This document shows, in pieces, positions 1 through 9,692 of a stretch of 64,000 bases of DNA. This DNA comes from a virus. The first letter of the stretch is position 1; the number at the start of each line of letters is the position of its first letter. Where the stretch lies: positions 55,500 through 119,499 of the IMG/VR virus record IMGVR_UViG_3300024346_000016; one strand, 5' to 3'. Made by a program: the position numbers and the translations under genes. The notes under the pieces are model-generated. The model saw only the letters and a program-made list of their open reading frames with translations. It made no database searches and had not been told where the DNA came from.

Positions 1-1
1 A

Positions 2-1123
2 AGTTCTGCATCAACTTATAATAACTCAACCCTATTTTTAAATAACTTTGATTTAGACAAATACCAAGCTAACTTTGTTGCAAACGGAAGTGTTGATGCA
101 CTAATTACTGATGTTAGTAAAGCAATTACAACAATATATTCAAATTTTGTAACCACATCAGATGAATCAGCTAGTAGATATCACATTCAATTAGGTTCTT
201 TGTATAAATTGCCAAACGGTCAACATCAGATGAGTTTTTCTGAGAATAACCTTAGAATAAAGCACGCGCTAATAAACAATACGTCTGCTAGTCCAGCTGT
301 TTCTTACTTTCTGTCAGAATTTAATGTAGGTGGAGATTCATCGTATACCAATTCAGTTAATGGTGCAACATCAGCCTTTAAGTTTAGAGCATCTCAAATG
401 GATGGATCTGCCCACAATGGAGTTACACTATACACTGGAGGATCTTCTGCAATTAAAAGTTTTGCTGAAAATGACGCGGTATTTGATATAAATGGACTTT
501 TGCTTGAACGCGCAACTGCTTCTGGTAAAACTCGGCTTGCGTTTGGAATAGACTCGTTAAACACAGCTCATATTATTACAAAAACTTCGTTTGACATTTG
601 CGCAACTGGTGATATTTCGATTGGAGTATTTGGAACCGCATTGGGTGATACTAAACAAATTATCGCTAAGCGATTTGGCGCAACTGAAAAAACAACTGCT
701 CTTGGTGTTGGAGGTACCCCCAATTCATCATTAACTGTATATGGAACTAAGAGTATAGCATCGGCAGTTTCCGATACCCGATATTTGGCAGACCAAGTTA
801 ACCTTGGAACAATGACCAAAAATAGTTTACCTTTGTCTGGTAGCGGACTAACCGAATTATTTGTACCAAGGCAGCCAAATTTAAGTGTTAACGGTAGTGC
901 TGCAACAGCGGCTGGCCTCGCAAGTTATTTAGGATTTAATTCATATTTTGATGATAATGGAAATATGAACTTTACATATAGAGATGATAGTCCGGCAGGT
1001 ACGTCTGGAACAGGTTCAGCTTTTATTACAACCCGAGATGGTAGCATGCACTTTGTTGCATATTCAAATGATCCAGCTCTAGTTGATACTAACTCCGGAT
1101 CAAATTCAAACGAATCAGTATAA
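2..1123 (+). CDS. Structural protein, 5'-truncated
   Basis: The frame is open from the first full codon at position 2 and has no stop until 1121-1123, so the gene begins before the window and its N-terminus is missing. The visible 373 residues are rich in Ser, Thr, Asn and Gly, with short beta-type segments, low charge and no catalytic motif. This composition is usual for phage fiber or tail-surface proteins. It sits 14 bases before another structural gene in the same direction, so the two are probably cotranscribed. The family was not recognised. The virion role is inferred from composition and neighbours. Confidence 0.6.
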   Translation, partial: SSASTYNNSTLFLNNFDLDKYQANFVANGSVDALITDVSKAITTIYSNFVTTSDESASRYHIQLGSLYKLPNGQHQMSFSENNLRIKHALINNTSASPAVSYFLSEFNVGGDSSYTNSVNGATSAFKFRASQMDGSAHNGVTLYTGGSSAIKSFAENDAVFDINGLLLERATASGKTRLAFGIDSLNTAHIITKTSFDICATGDISIGVFGTALGDTKQIIAKRFGATEKTTALGVGGTPNSSLTVYGTKSIASAVSDTRYLADQVNLGTMTKNSLPLSGSGLTELFVPRQPNLSVNGSAATAAGLASYLGFNSYFDDNGNMNFTYRDDSPAGTSGTGSAFITTRDGSMHFVAYSNDPALVDTNSGSNSNESV

Positions 1124-1137
1124 AATATACATAACAC

Positions 1138-2166
1138 ATGAAAACATTAAGTTTATCAAATATACTTAAAGCAGTTAAGTTTACCGTTACCAGAGATGGA
1201 AGAATGGCGGCTGGAAAATTTAACTATTATGAAGATGCAACAATGGATGCAGTTCTTTCTAATCCAACTTCGCACTTCATGCTTAATGGATCGCTGAGCT
1301 TACCAAATGTTGCATACTTCGGCAGTGAAAAATCAGGCCTATTGGAACTAACTAACGGTCATTATGGAGTATATGTTGGATCAACTAGTGCAATTACCGG
1401 TATTACTTTACCAGAACCTACGGCAAGTGTTTTACACAGAACCTATGTTTTAACTAACCAAAAAAGTTCTACCCTTGCTGTTAAATTTACAAGTGGAGGA
1501 ACCGAAACAACTGTAGTTACACTATCGGCCCTGCCTTCAACTAGCGCGGCAATTACAACAGTTGCAAATTTACCAATTAATTCAGTTGTAGTTCAGTGTC
1601 AACGTACATCACGTGCCTTAGCTACTCCTCAGACCTATACTTGGAGAATTATTTCTGCAAACTATGCGCCAGCGGTTGGAGCATCTGCATCAGCTGCTAC
1701 ATATAATGGCGGTATTTTTAAAGTAAATCTTCTTAAAACAAACCTGTCGTCGATTTCATCGAGCACACTATCTCAATATATTACAATTACACTAAACGGA
1801 GCTTCGGGTATTCCGCAATCGGGTAACTCTAATCAAATTATTAGAAAATTTACAAGTGGTCAAAATGTAAGTGTATCAGTATCTTCATCTCTTCCTTCTG
1901 GATATTCGTTTTCGTATTGGCAAAAGAAGTCGCCATTACCGGTTGGTACAATTTCAGCAAGTCAGCCATTTACTCAAGAATTAGCAAATGCGATTACAGT
2001 AGACAACCTAACTATTACTGAGATTGACCTAGTGTTTAGCTATACGGCGCCGGTTACAAGTCAAACTTATACATATAGTGGCGGAGGTGGATCTTACAGT
2101 TACAGCAGTGGAGGTTCTGGTCAATACTCTGGCGGCGGCTATAATAATGAGTACATGTATTCATAG
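1138..2166 (+). CDS. Structural protein with Gly/Ser/Tyr-rich C-terminus
   Basis: A 342-residue protein. The N-terminal half is a beta-rich domain of unknown family with many Thr and Ser residues. The last 35 or so residues are a low-complexity tail of Gly, Ser and Tyr (for example SGGGGSYSYSSGG), which may be flexible or adhesive. No signal peptide or membrane segment is visible. It follows the truncated structural gene closely and ends 3 bases from a convergent minus-strand gene, with no obvious terminator between them. The function is unknown. A virion surface role is inferred. Confidence 0.6.
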   Translation: MKTLSLSNILKAVKFTVTRDGRMAAGKFNYYEDATMDAVLSNPTSHFMLNGSLSLPNVAYFGSEKSGLLELTNGHYGVYVGSTSAITGITLPEPTASVLHRTYVLTNQKSSTLAVKFTSGGTETTVVTLSALPSTSAAITTVANLPINSVVVQCQRTSRALATPQTYTWRIISANYAPAVGASASAATYNGGIFKVNLLKTNLSSISSSTLSQYITITLNGASGIPQSGNSNQIIRKFTSGQNVSVSVSSSLPSGYSFSYWQKKSPLPVGTISASQPFTQELANAITVDNLTITEIDLVFSYTAPVTSQTYTYSGGGGSYSYSSGGSGQYSGGGYNNEYMYS

Positions 2167-2169
2167 CAG

Positions 2170-2970
2170 TTAAGTTAAGGATCTAAGCTTATACGGGATC
2201 ACCTGGCCTCTTTCTAACATGGACTTAATATCCAATAAGATGTTTGAATTGAAGCCACTAGAGTGATTCAGAAGTTTATTAGCAACAATCGTAGCTAACG
2301 CTAGTTCAAATAGAGTTTCGTCTTTAATTTTCTTTACTGAAGATAATACCATGACATTTTTCTTAGCTGAAAAATCTGTAATTTCTGGCTTAACTTGGCC
2401 TAATAGTTCGCTAAATTCGCCGTCTTCACATGAAAATTCGTTTATTTCAATTAGGTGATTTGCTTTAATCAAAAAGGGTACGCCTTTATCTTTAGTAATT
2501 TTCCAAATATGATTAAGTTTAGCTTTATTTTGTGTAGTTGCGACATAAATCGAATCTAACTTGTGAAATTTTGCTGAATTAAAGTAGAGTCTAGTGTAAG
2601 CCAGTCTATCTAACATAATATCTAAATATTCAGTAAGAACTTCTGCTAAAATGGTTGACGACATTCTTAAGATTTCCCCGCCATACTCTTCCCTGTTTCG
2701 GGTTAAAGATGCAATAATTTCCATTACGTGACGATCGTCCTTTTTAAAATTATAGGCAGAGTCGAAAACTCCCTTATCAACAATAACTGTATTTAAATTT
2801 AGGTAGTGAAATAGGATTTCGTGGAATCTAGTAAAAGATCCAGCTTTAAGATCCGCAAGATACTTTTGTTTAGCACCAAGCATAACGTAATTATAATATT
2901 CAAGGTCAACATATTTAGAATTTGCCAGCCATAGTGGATCCAGGCCTGGCACATTTAGGTTAGTCTTCAT
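2170..2970 (-). CDS. Hypothetical protein on the minus strand
   Basis: A 266-residue, mostly alpha-helical and charged protein with no recognised motif, signal peptide or membrane segment. It is an isolated minus-strand gene among plus-strand structural genes. It runs tail-to-tail with the gene on its left and head-to-head with the gene at 3051. A late-type box on the minus strand (2990-2997) lies 19 bases before its ATG, so it is probably expressed late. The function is unknown. Confidence 0.6.
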   Translation of the reverse strand: MKTNLNVPGLDPLWLANSKYVDLEYYNYVMLGAKQKYLADLKAGSFTRFHEILFHYLNLNTVIVDKGVFDSAYNFKKDDRHVMEIIASLTRNREEYGGEILRMSSTILAEVLTEYLDIMLDRLAYTRLYFNSAKFHKLDSIYVATTQNKAKLNHIWKITKDKGVPFLIKANHLIEINEFSCEDGEFSELLGQVKPEITDFSAKKNVMVLSSVKKIKDETLFELALATIVANKLLNHSSGFNSNILLDIKSMLERGQVIPYKLRSLT

Positions 2971-2989
2971 GGTGCCGAATCTTTATTGA

Positions 2990-2997
2990 TATTTATT
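2990..2997 (-). promoter_or_regulatory. T4-late-like promoter box
   Basis: On the minus strand this reads AATAAATA. It is 19 bases from the ATG of the minus-strand gene, the same arrangement seen at many plus-strand genes here. It is back to back with the box at 3023-3030, forming a divergent late promoter pair. Confidence 0.6.
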
Positions 2998-3022
2998 TAA
3001 GTTAGCGACCAGGCTAAACTTG

Positions 3023-3030
3023 GATAAATA
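3023..3030 (+). promoter_or_regulatory. T4-late-like promoter box
   Basis: Reads GATAAATA, with 20 bases between the box and the ATG at 3051. If transcription starts about 6 bases after the box, as in T4 late promoters, the leader is about 15 bases and has no Shine-Dalgarno sequence. Confidence 0.65.
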
Positions 3031-3050
3031 AAAAGAAAGCGCCATCTGTA

Positions 3051-5114
3051 ATGCAGACAGTTACCCTAAAGCTTATTCCGGAGACTTCCAAATCAAGTCT
3101 GACATTCAGCAGTAACTATAGACTATTTTCAACAAAGGACCCTTTACCTGGAGCCTATTCGATTACAAGTTTTACTGACGATGTTGACTTAAATGGCAAT
3201 AACCAAACCTATCTAAGTAAAAAATTTAGATATTCAACAGATCGTGGAAACTGGTCTCTGTGGTACGATATTGCAGACATTGCCGCACTTGCTTTTAATA
3301 ATGCTGATCTATTTGTTGAATTAAAATATGAATATAATAATACAACTAGGAATCAGCTTACTAATCCAATTGTTGTAAATGAAATTAAATTTAAAATTGT
3401 TGCAGCAGATTCTGTTCCAAGCCTATTTACACCAAGCATAGTTTGTAGCGATGAGGTTTGTCCAGCTCTTATTTCAACTGGCACCATGTCGTTTAATCCA
3501 TATGCGGCAGACCAGGCCGTAAATATTTTTAAACAATTAAGCTTTAATACTAACAAATTATTTGGACATGAGGTTGTTTACTTTAAAACCGAACCAGATA
3601 GAGACTCTGCGGACTACGTGTTCAAGGAGTGGACTCTATTCAAAACAATTAGCAGAAAATGCATTAAGGTGCTTGTACCCGGAAATAAATTTCCAGATAA
3701 TAAGCCTACATACGCAGAGTTTGGTGTGGATTTTGAAATGCCATTCGAAATCCATATTGATAACCAATATTTCCAAACGATCTTTGGAGCAGCGTCGAAT
3801 CCTCGCAAAAAGGATTTCCTCTATTTTCCATTAACTAACAGAATGTATGAGATTCAGGGTACATACCTATATCGCGGAATTATGCAGGAGCCAGTTTATT
3901 GGAAAATTCAATTGGTTAAGTTTCAGCCAAATATTGATATGATGATGAAAGCAGAAGACCGAACTTTCTTAGATAATATTATTACAAGTACAGATGAATT
4001 ATTTGCAGATCAAATGATTGACGAAGTTAAGGATGCAACAATGCCCCAGCAATTTAAAACAATTTCAACCCGTTTTGATGAAACTCGTAAGGCACTACAC
4101 CCAGATCTCAAAATCAAGCAATTGACCCTAACCTACAACTATTCTCCACTAATTCAATATTATTATGAAAGTAAGAGTGTACCGAGCTTACCTATTACAG
4201 TTATACCCAAAACCTCAAATTTTACAAAAGATTCGGTTAAATATGAAGATGCTGCAACCAAATATACTTTAATTGCATATGAAGAATCTGAACTATTTTC
4301 ACTATGGGCTGGCTATAAATTAACAACATATGACTTAAGTAATGGAGCGCCAATTAAAATTAGAGGTCCATATAATTCAAACGATCCACTGCTTGGCCGA
4401 TATATTAAAATTGACAGATATGCTGACTCTAATTTCTTTACGCCAAACCAATTAGCGTTTGAACCAGATACAAATAGCCGTGTACATATTTTAACCAGAG
4501 ACTATAGCGTTGTCTATAATGAAATTGGAAAATTAGGAGAAGACAAATCTAATATGACTTACTTTGCGCTATTTAAAATTAATGCCCTAACCGATTCAAT
4601 TAGTTTTATTGATGCATACGATAATAATTTATCACAAGGATTAAAGTTAGATGGTACTTCAATTGCAATTAATAATTCAACTGATAAAAACGTTTCAATT
4701 AGGCTTGAAATAAATTCGACCTTAACTCAATTTAATACAGTTAGATTAGAAATCGATAAGTGGTATGCCATATTTGTGCCAGTATCTAGTCAATTTAAGC
4801 AAACTGCCCTAACTATATATGGATTTAATCAGGATCCAGCGAATTTAAATAATTTTAATGATATTTCTCAAATCCATAATTCAGCAAAAACCTTGACTGG
4901 TGCAAGTTCATTTAGTTTTTCAATTAACGAAAACTTTAGACTAGTATCATCACCAATTGATATTGCAAATATACGACTCTTTAATACAATGGTTCAAGAG
5001 GAGGACCATGATTTTGTAATTAGTCAGTTATTCATTAAAGATGAATCAATTTTACGTATAATTGATAACTGCCGTCCAAGATTAAATATTCCTTATATTG
5101 GTATAAACAGATAA
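3051..5114 (+). CDS. Virion protein with a LamG-like C-terminal region
   Basis: A 687-residue protein. The first 450 or so residues form beta-rich domains of unknown family. From about residue 480 to 660 the pattern resembles concanavalin/LamG folds: paired strands, a DKWYAIFVPV strand and a closing segment (IANIRLFNTMV). That closing segment parallels the VKIYNR ending of the LamG array genes at 24.7-31.5 kb. It has its own late-type box and is 8 bases from the next gene. A carbohydrate-binding or structural tail role is inferred. The exact family was not recognised. Confidence 0.6.
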   Translation: MQTVTLKLIPETSKSSLTFSSNYRLFSTKDPLPGAYSITSFTDDVDLNGNNQTYLSKKFRYSTDRGNWSLWYDIADIAALAFNNADLFVELKYEYNNTTRNQLTNPIVVNEIKFKIVAADSVPSLFTPSIVCSDEVCPALISTGTMSFNPYAADQAVNIFKQLSFNTNKLFGHEVVYFKTEPDRDSADYVFKEWTLFKTISRKCIKVLVPGNKFPDNKPTYAEFGVDFEMPFEIHIDNQYFQTIFGAASNPRKKDFLYFPLTNRMYEIQGTYLYRGIMQEPVYWKIQLVKFQPNIDMMMKAEDRTFLDNIITSTDELFADQMIDEVKDATMPQQFKTISTRFDETRKALHPDLKIKQLTLTYNYSPLIQYYYESKSVPSLPITVIPKTSNFTKDSVKYEDAATKYTLIAYEESELFSLWAGYKLTTYDLSNGAPIKIRGPYNSNDPLLGRYIKIDRYADSNFFTPNQLAFEPDTNSRVHILTRDYSVVYNEIGKLGEDKSNMTYFALFKINALTDSISFIDAYDNNLSQGLKLDGTSIAINNSTDKNVSIRLEINSTLTQFNTVRLEIDKWYAIFVPVSSQFKQTALTIYGFNQDPANLNNFNDISQIHNSAKTLTGASSFSFSINENFRLVSSPIDIANIRLFNTMVQEEDHDFVISQLFIKDESILRIIDNCRPRLNIPYIGINR

Positions 5115-5122
5115 CATAAACT

Positions 5123-6433
5123 ATGATACTAGACATTAAAAACAGGGAACAGGTAGAATCAGCACAGTTTGTGCTTACAGTTGATTTCTTTTCAAATAAA
5201 TCAATTCAGCAACTTGCAGAAAAAGCCAAATCTGCTCTACACAGAGACATTGAGGTTGGCGCAACTCGAGATGCTTGGAAACCTTTACAGGAAAATGGAG
5301 CACGGCTAACCAATCTCTATAATAACGGATTTAAAATGAAGCGAATGACAATCGGTCCAGTCTACTATTACGAAGGGGTCAATGCTCTTCTTAAATCATT
5401 TAAGTTTATTGAAGATAACGGGTACACTAACGAATTGTGTAAGGTTAAAATTGATTTAGGTTTCTCTAAAATGAATGAAGGAGCAAGAATTCCTCAGCTA
5501 AATAAATTTAAATTTTTACTTAATTTTAATGAAGCTAAAGCCTTTGAATTATGGCCACAGGAGATTCGCTCAAGTAAAATCTATAAACACTCTATAAATT
5601 TAATATACCCAAAAAATAAATTTATAGCCGAAGCCGCTGTGCCGTCTGGCAGCTATTCTTCACAACTGGAATTTAGCTTTCCCAGATCAAAACAGTTTGG
5701 AATCAATTTTGACAGAATTAGTGAAGGTTTTGTAACTATAAAGTATATCGGCGGAAAGGATTACGAAAAGAGAAATACCCAAGCCGTTGAATTATTAAAC
5801 CTGGTAATAGAGTCTCTTTTTTCAACCTTAAAATCAAATTCAATCTATTCAGATAGAGATCGTGAAAAAATTAAAGAGATCTTAACCGAACAAAAGTCAC
5901 ACTTAACTGCCTTAAAATCTTACGCAACATTTGAAACTAAATTTCCACTTATTAAATTATCAATGGATCTAGATTCAAGGCCAGAAATACTTGGTGCTAA
6001 GTTTAATCTGGTTAGGGAAAAACTTTTTGATCTGGTAACATATGGCGGACTGGTTAGAGGCCGTGTAAATTATAATTCAGAAACAAATCAAGTTGAAGTT
6101 TTAGAAGGTCGAATAAAAAATGGTTTTAATCTATCAAATATTATTTTTATGGAGTCTTCAATTCAGGCTGAACTTTCTGACTGTACACTAGTCAACTGTA
6201 AAGTTAGAAGTTCTAGACTTTTAGAGTGTACAATTTTTGATAAAAATGATATTAGATACTCAACTCTATCTAATTGCAACTTTAACCAATCTGGCGTTAA
6301 TACAATTCAGCAATCAACAATTAAAGGTCAACCAAACATGCAAGTTTCAGCGGATTTAACTGAGTGTCTTGTTGTAGGATCACCACTTTCATACCACGCA
6401 ACTAAAGATTCTAAGACTGAGATTGCTCTTTAA
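5123..6433 (+). CDS. Putative amidoligase-like virion protein with beta-helix tail
   Basis: A 436-residue protein. The region around residues 70-190 resembles the phage amidoligase (ATP-grasp-related/COOH-NH2 ligase) family in order and spacing: a helix ending in a NGYTN motif, then a Cys-containing strand where the family usually has GLHI, then LNKFKFLL and later IYKHSI. The usual catalytic His of the strand is not visible (the residues are KVKIDL), so activity is doubtful. Residues 340-420 show repeating short strands of pentapeptide/beta-helix type. It follows the 3051 gene by 8 bases. The family assignment is tentative. Confidence 0.45.
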   Translation: MILDIKNREQVESAQFVLTVDFFSNKSIQQLAEKAKSALHRDIEVGATRDAWKPLQENGARLTNLYNNGFKMKRMTIGPVYYYEGVNALLKSFKFIEDNGYTNELCKVKIDLGFSKMNEGARIPQLNKFKFLLNFNEAKAFELWPQEIRSSKIYKHSINLIYPKNKFIAEAAVPSGSYSSQLEFSFPRSKQFGINFDRISEGFVTIKYIGGKDYEKRNTQAVELLNLVIESLFSTLKSNSIYSDRDREKIKEILTEQKSHLTALKSYATFETKFPLIKLSMDLDSRPEILGAKFNLVREKLFDLVTYGGLVRGRVNYNSETNQVEVLEGRIKNGFNLSNIIFMESSIQAELSDCTLVNCKVRSSRLLECTIFDKNDIRYSTLSNCNFNQSGVNTIQQSTIKGQPNMQVSADLTECLVVGSPLSYHATKDSKTEIAL

Positions 6434-6451
6434 GCAAATCCAGTTTGGGAT

Positions 6452-6459
6452 AATAAATA
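6452..6459 (+). promoter_or_regulatory. T4-late-like promoter box
   Basis: Reads AATAAATA and lies 20 bases before the ATG at 6480, the same spacing as the 3023 box. It sits in the 46-base gap after the preceding gene. Confidence 0.65.
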
Positions 6460-6479
6460 ACTAAAACAACTGGGCCTAG

Positions 6480-8711
6480 ATGGGAGTCTATTCTAACTTA
6501 ACAAACATTACCGATTTATCTGATTCAAGCTTAAGCTCGAGTATATCGACGTCTAACCAGAATTTTGATAACTTACAGGCGGCTATCCAAGCGTTTTTAA
6601 CTGCAATCTCATTTGATGAGACCAATAACAATATTTCGGTTAACCAGATTGCAGCAGTTGGTATTACAGCAAGTTCTACTATCAGAGTCGTACAAAACGG
6701 CTCTATTAAAATGCAGGTCGATGCAGATGGAGTATTAACAACCCAATCTGCCCTTGCTAACCTATTTCAAACACCTTTACTTAGATTACAGGATAATACT
6801 GGTAAGCTCGGCGCAGCTGGCCTTATTGGAGATGTTATCTATGCAAATAATACCGCTCCAGCTGGAGAGGGATTTTATGGATATACTCAAAATAACGGTT
6901 GGGTAAAACTATCTAGCGGTCAAGCCGCAAGCGGCCCAGTCGGAACAGCTTTTACTGGAATTGCAAATTCTCAAGGAACTGTAATATTTGGTGCAAGTAG
7001 TGCAACTGATACCCTTGGTTTTGAGGGTCAGGGTGGAACCACCGTGAGTCTAGATGCCGTAACCAAGAGGGTTATAATTAGCTCAGCAAATGTTTCAACT
7101 AATTCGTTTAGTCAAATTGCAAATGCACTTGGTAATATTCAATTAAGTGCAAGCGGTCCACAAAGTACATTTAGAATTGAAGGTACTGGTGATACTACTG
7201 TTGCATTTAATGGTGCAACCAATAAGGTAACTATTAACTCGCCTGTTCAAACTCCAGGTTTTTCTAAAATTGCAAGCGCAAGCGGCGCAATTCAATTTGA
7301 AGCTGCTTCTATTAATGATATAATCAGAATTGCTGGAGAGGGTGGAATTAATATTAATTTTAATTCAACTACAAAACAGGTTTCAATTGGAATTGATACG
7401 GAGGCCCTTAATTCAGTTTCAGCCTTTACTATAAGTAATGATGGAACCGATATTGCATCAACCGAGCCTGCAACGATCTTAACTAAAATGGAGCAACTTG
7501 ATTTCAAGGAAGGTCCAGCTAATTTAAGTTCATCAATTTTAGCAGTAGCTGATCCATCTAGCGATAAGGTAACTGTTTTTGTAAGACCGATTTCTCCACC
7601 TACATTTTCAGCAGACGTTTTTGTAAGTTTACCATTTGGTAAAACAGTTGGACGATTTATATCTGGAGACACAATTCCCGCAGCGGGTAAAACTGCTGAA
7701 GAGGTGTTTAACCTTATTGCACAGGAACCAATTGCTCCTACCGTGTCCCTAAGTTCCTCTACAAGTATCTTATTTAATCAAACTGCAATTTCAAATGAGT
7801 TAGTCTTTACTAAAACTATTAATACACTTGGTGCAACTACAGCAACTGCTGTTTTACAGTGGAGACGTAATAATTCTGGTACATGGACTACCTTAACTTC
7901 AACTACTGGTGCAACTACATATACACACACTCTAACAGATTCGGCTTTTAATACTCAACCTTTTAATTATCAATATATTGTAACCGATAGTGCTGGAGCT
8001 ACCGCAACTGCAACTTTAACAATTACTCCACAATCTTATCAATCACCAAGTATCTCATTTAGTGCCCCAGCTTCGACTCTTTCACTATCAATTGAAAGTA
8101 ATCAAATTAGAGAACGCGGTAATACGTCATCTGTTTTACAGGGATCTACTTCCAGAAACCGACTCTATGTTCCAATTAGCGGATTCCAATATGCAGTTTC
8201 GTTTAATAGTGGAGCCTATGTAAATATTGGAACAGCTGGATCCCTAGCGGCAGCCGGCGGATCCTTTACTAATTTTACTGATACGTCAATTACATCATCC
8301 GCAACTAGCGCAATTTATCGAGTTTCTGTTACAGATTCCTATACAACTGCAACTGCTTCATATAACATAACTTACAAATACGTGGTATTCTATGGACCTA
8401 GTGCAAGCGCGCCAGCTAATTCAGCTGGAGTTAGAGCCCTATCTGGCAAAAGATTTACAGATGCCGGTAATACATTTACCCTAAATACAGGAGCAGTTCA
8501 AACAATATTTACAGTAGCTATTCCTGCAACAATGGCCCTAACTCAAGTATTAGATCTGGATGCACTAAACGCAAATATCACAGCAAATTATACACTTTCA
8601 ACATTTAATGTTAATGATGGAGGAGGAACACCAGTTGCATATAAAATATACACGCTGACCAATGCTATTCCTTATAGCGCAGATCACCGTCACCAAATAA
8701 CTATCGCATAA
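6480..8711 (+). CDS. Tail-fiber-like protein with three tandem repeats
   Basis: A 743-residue protein. Three degenerate repeats of about 51 residues start at residues 158, 210 and 261. Each opens with F-x-x-IA, is followed by an acidic strand, a G(E/T)GG(T/I) turn and a strand ending V-x-I. Such repeats are typical of trimeric fiber shafts. The second half (about 420-740) looks like Ig-like beta domains rich in Thr and Ser. No enzyme motif is seen. It starts a late operon and is followed 2 bases later by the cupredoxin-like gene, so the two products probably act together on the virion. Confidence 0.65.
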   Translation: MGVYSNLTNITDLSDSSLSSSISTSNQNFDNLQAAIQAFLTAISFDETNNNISVNQIAAVGITASSTIRVVQNGSIKMQVDADGVLTTQSALANLFQTPLLRLQDNTGKLGAAGLIGDVIYANNTAPAGEGFYGYTQNNGWVKLSSGQAASGPVGTAFTGIANSQGTVIFGASSATDTLGFEGQGGTTVSLDAVTKRVIISSANVSTNSFSQIANALGNIQLSASGPQSTFRIEGTGDTTVAFNGATNKVTINSPVQTPGFSKIASASGAIQFEAASINDIIRIAGEGGININFNSTTKQVSIGIDTEALNSVSAFTISNDGTDIASTEPATILTKMEQLDFKEGPANLSSSILAVADPSSDKVTVFVRPISPPTFSADVFVSLPFGKTVGRFISGDTIPAAGKTAEEVFNLIAQEPIAPTVSLSSSTSILFNQTAISNELVFTKTINTLGATTATAVLQWRRNNSGTWTTLTSTTGATTYTHTLTDSAFNTQPFNYQYIVTDSAGATATATLTITPQSYQSPSISFSAPASTLSLSIESNQIRERGNTSSVLQGSTSRNRLYVPISGFQYAVSFNSGAYVNIGTAGSLAAAGGSFTNFTDTSITSSATSAIYRVSVTDSYTTATASYNITYKYVVFYGPSASAPANSAGVRALSGKRFTDAGNTFTLNTGAVQTIFTVAIPATMALTQVLDLDALNANITANYTLSTFNVNDGGGTPVAYKIYTLTNAIPYSADHRHQITIA

Positions 8712-8713
8712 CC

Positions 8714-9640
8714 ATGAGTTTTACACCAGGACTTCAATTACCTTATGGTATTACACCAGTTAACCCGGTTCCAGTCGACGGGTACTCTGGGCCATATGCA
8801 ACAACAGCTGAAGCATTAGCTAATATTCCACAGGCTATTCGATTCCCAACCATGCAGGTCCGAATCGTTAATGGTGATGATAATCAGATGTACTGGTTTA
8901 AAGACGGAGTTTTAGATGTAGATCTTATTGAATTTTCACCAACCAATGCTAACTTATTAACTTTTGTTGCGCATCTTCAAAATACTTCATGGTTAGTTAA
9001 TGAAGCCGCTGATTTTAACAGTGGCAATAATGCAAATCCAACGATTTATGTTTTTAGAGGAAATATTTACAAATTTAAAGTTGCCTCAAGTATAGGTCAC
9101 ACCCTGCAAATCCGAAGCGCAAATGGCACAGCCTATTCAGTCGGCATGCCGACTAGCGGTGCCGGTACAAATACTCAAGGTAGCGGCGGCTATATCTTAT
9201 GGACAGTTCCATTTGACGCGCCAGACGATCTTTTCTATGTATGTACGGCTCACCAAAGCGTAATGCGAGGACATATTCGAGTTATTCCAAGTCTGGTTGC
9301 ACCAATTACTCCAAGTGCTGAACAAGGCAATGCTAATCAGGTAACATATACTTCAAATACTGGCAGTTATTCACTAGCATCAAACTCGGCAATTACCAAA
9401 GCAATTCATATAGATTCAACCGTGTGTATAAGTATAAATGGAGTAAGAAGACTCTTAACAGATTCAAATACGTCTCCTTTCTTTTTTAGCCGAACTGGTG
9501 GTATAAATCAATTATTATTAGCTCAAGTGCAGGCAGGGGATTCACTTTATACGAGGCCTGCATATTTAGAACATGGATTAGAAACCTCTGATCTTATTCT
9601 ACTTGAATATTTTAGCGGGGGCACAGTTACACTTGCATAA
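8714..9640 (+). CDS. Virion protein with cupredoxin-like domain
   Basis: A 308-residue protein. Residues about 108-190 resemble the cupredoxin-like domain found in fibers of marine T4-like phages: strand NPTIYVFRG, then SIGHTLQIRS, then a closing strand with CTAHQSVM. The expected type-1 copper ligands are all present in order: His129, Cys177, His180 and Met184. Whether metal is bound is unknown. The N-terminal 70 residues include a fiber-like segment (TTAEALANIP). The gene sits 2 bases after the repeat-containing fiber gene. A tail appendage role is inferred. Confidence 0.6.
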   Translation: MSFTPGLQLPYGITPVNPVPVDGYSGPYATTAEALANIPQAIRFPTMQVRIVNGDDNQMYWFKDGVLDVDLIEFSPTNANLLTFVAHLQNTSWLVNEAADFNSGNNANPTIYVFRGNIYKFKVASSIGHTLQIRSANGTAYSVGMPTSGAGTNTQGSGGYILWTVPFDAPDDLFYVCTAHQSVMRGHIRVIPSLVAPITPSAEQGNANQVTYTSNTGSYSLASNSAITKAIHIDSTVCISINGVRRLLTDSNTSPFFFSRTGGINQLLLAQVQAGDSLYTRPAYLEHGLETSDLILLEYFSGGTVTLA

Positions 9641-9658
9641 ATTACTGAACAACCAACA

Positions 9659-9666
9659 AATAAATA
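9659..9666 (+). promoter_or_regulatory. T4-late-like promoter box
   Basis: Reads AATAAATA, with 26 bases between it and the ATG at 9693. A weaker second A/T run follows at 9671-9676. Confidence 0.55.
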
Positions 9667-9692
9667 ACTTAAATAAAAAGACTTTATAAACA

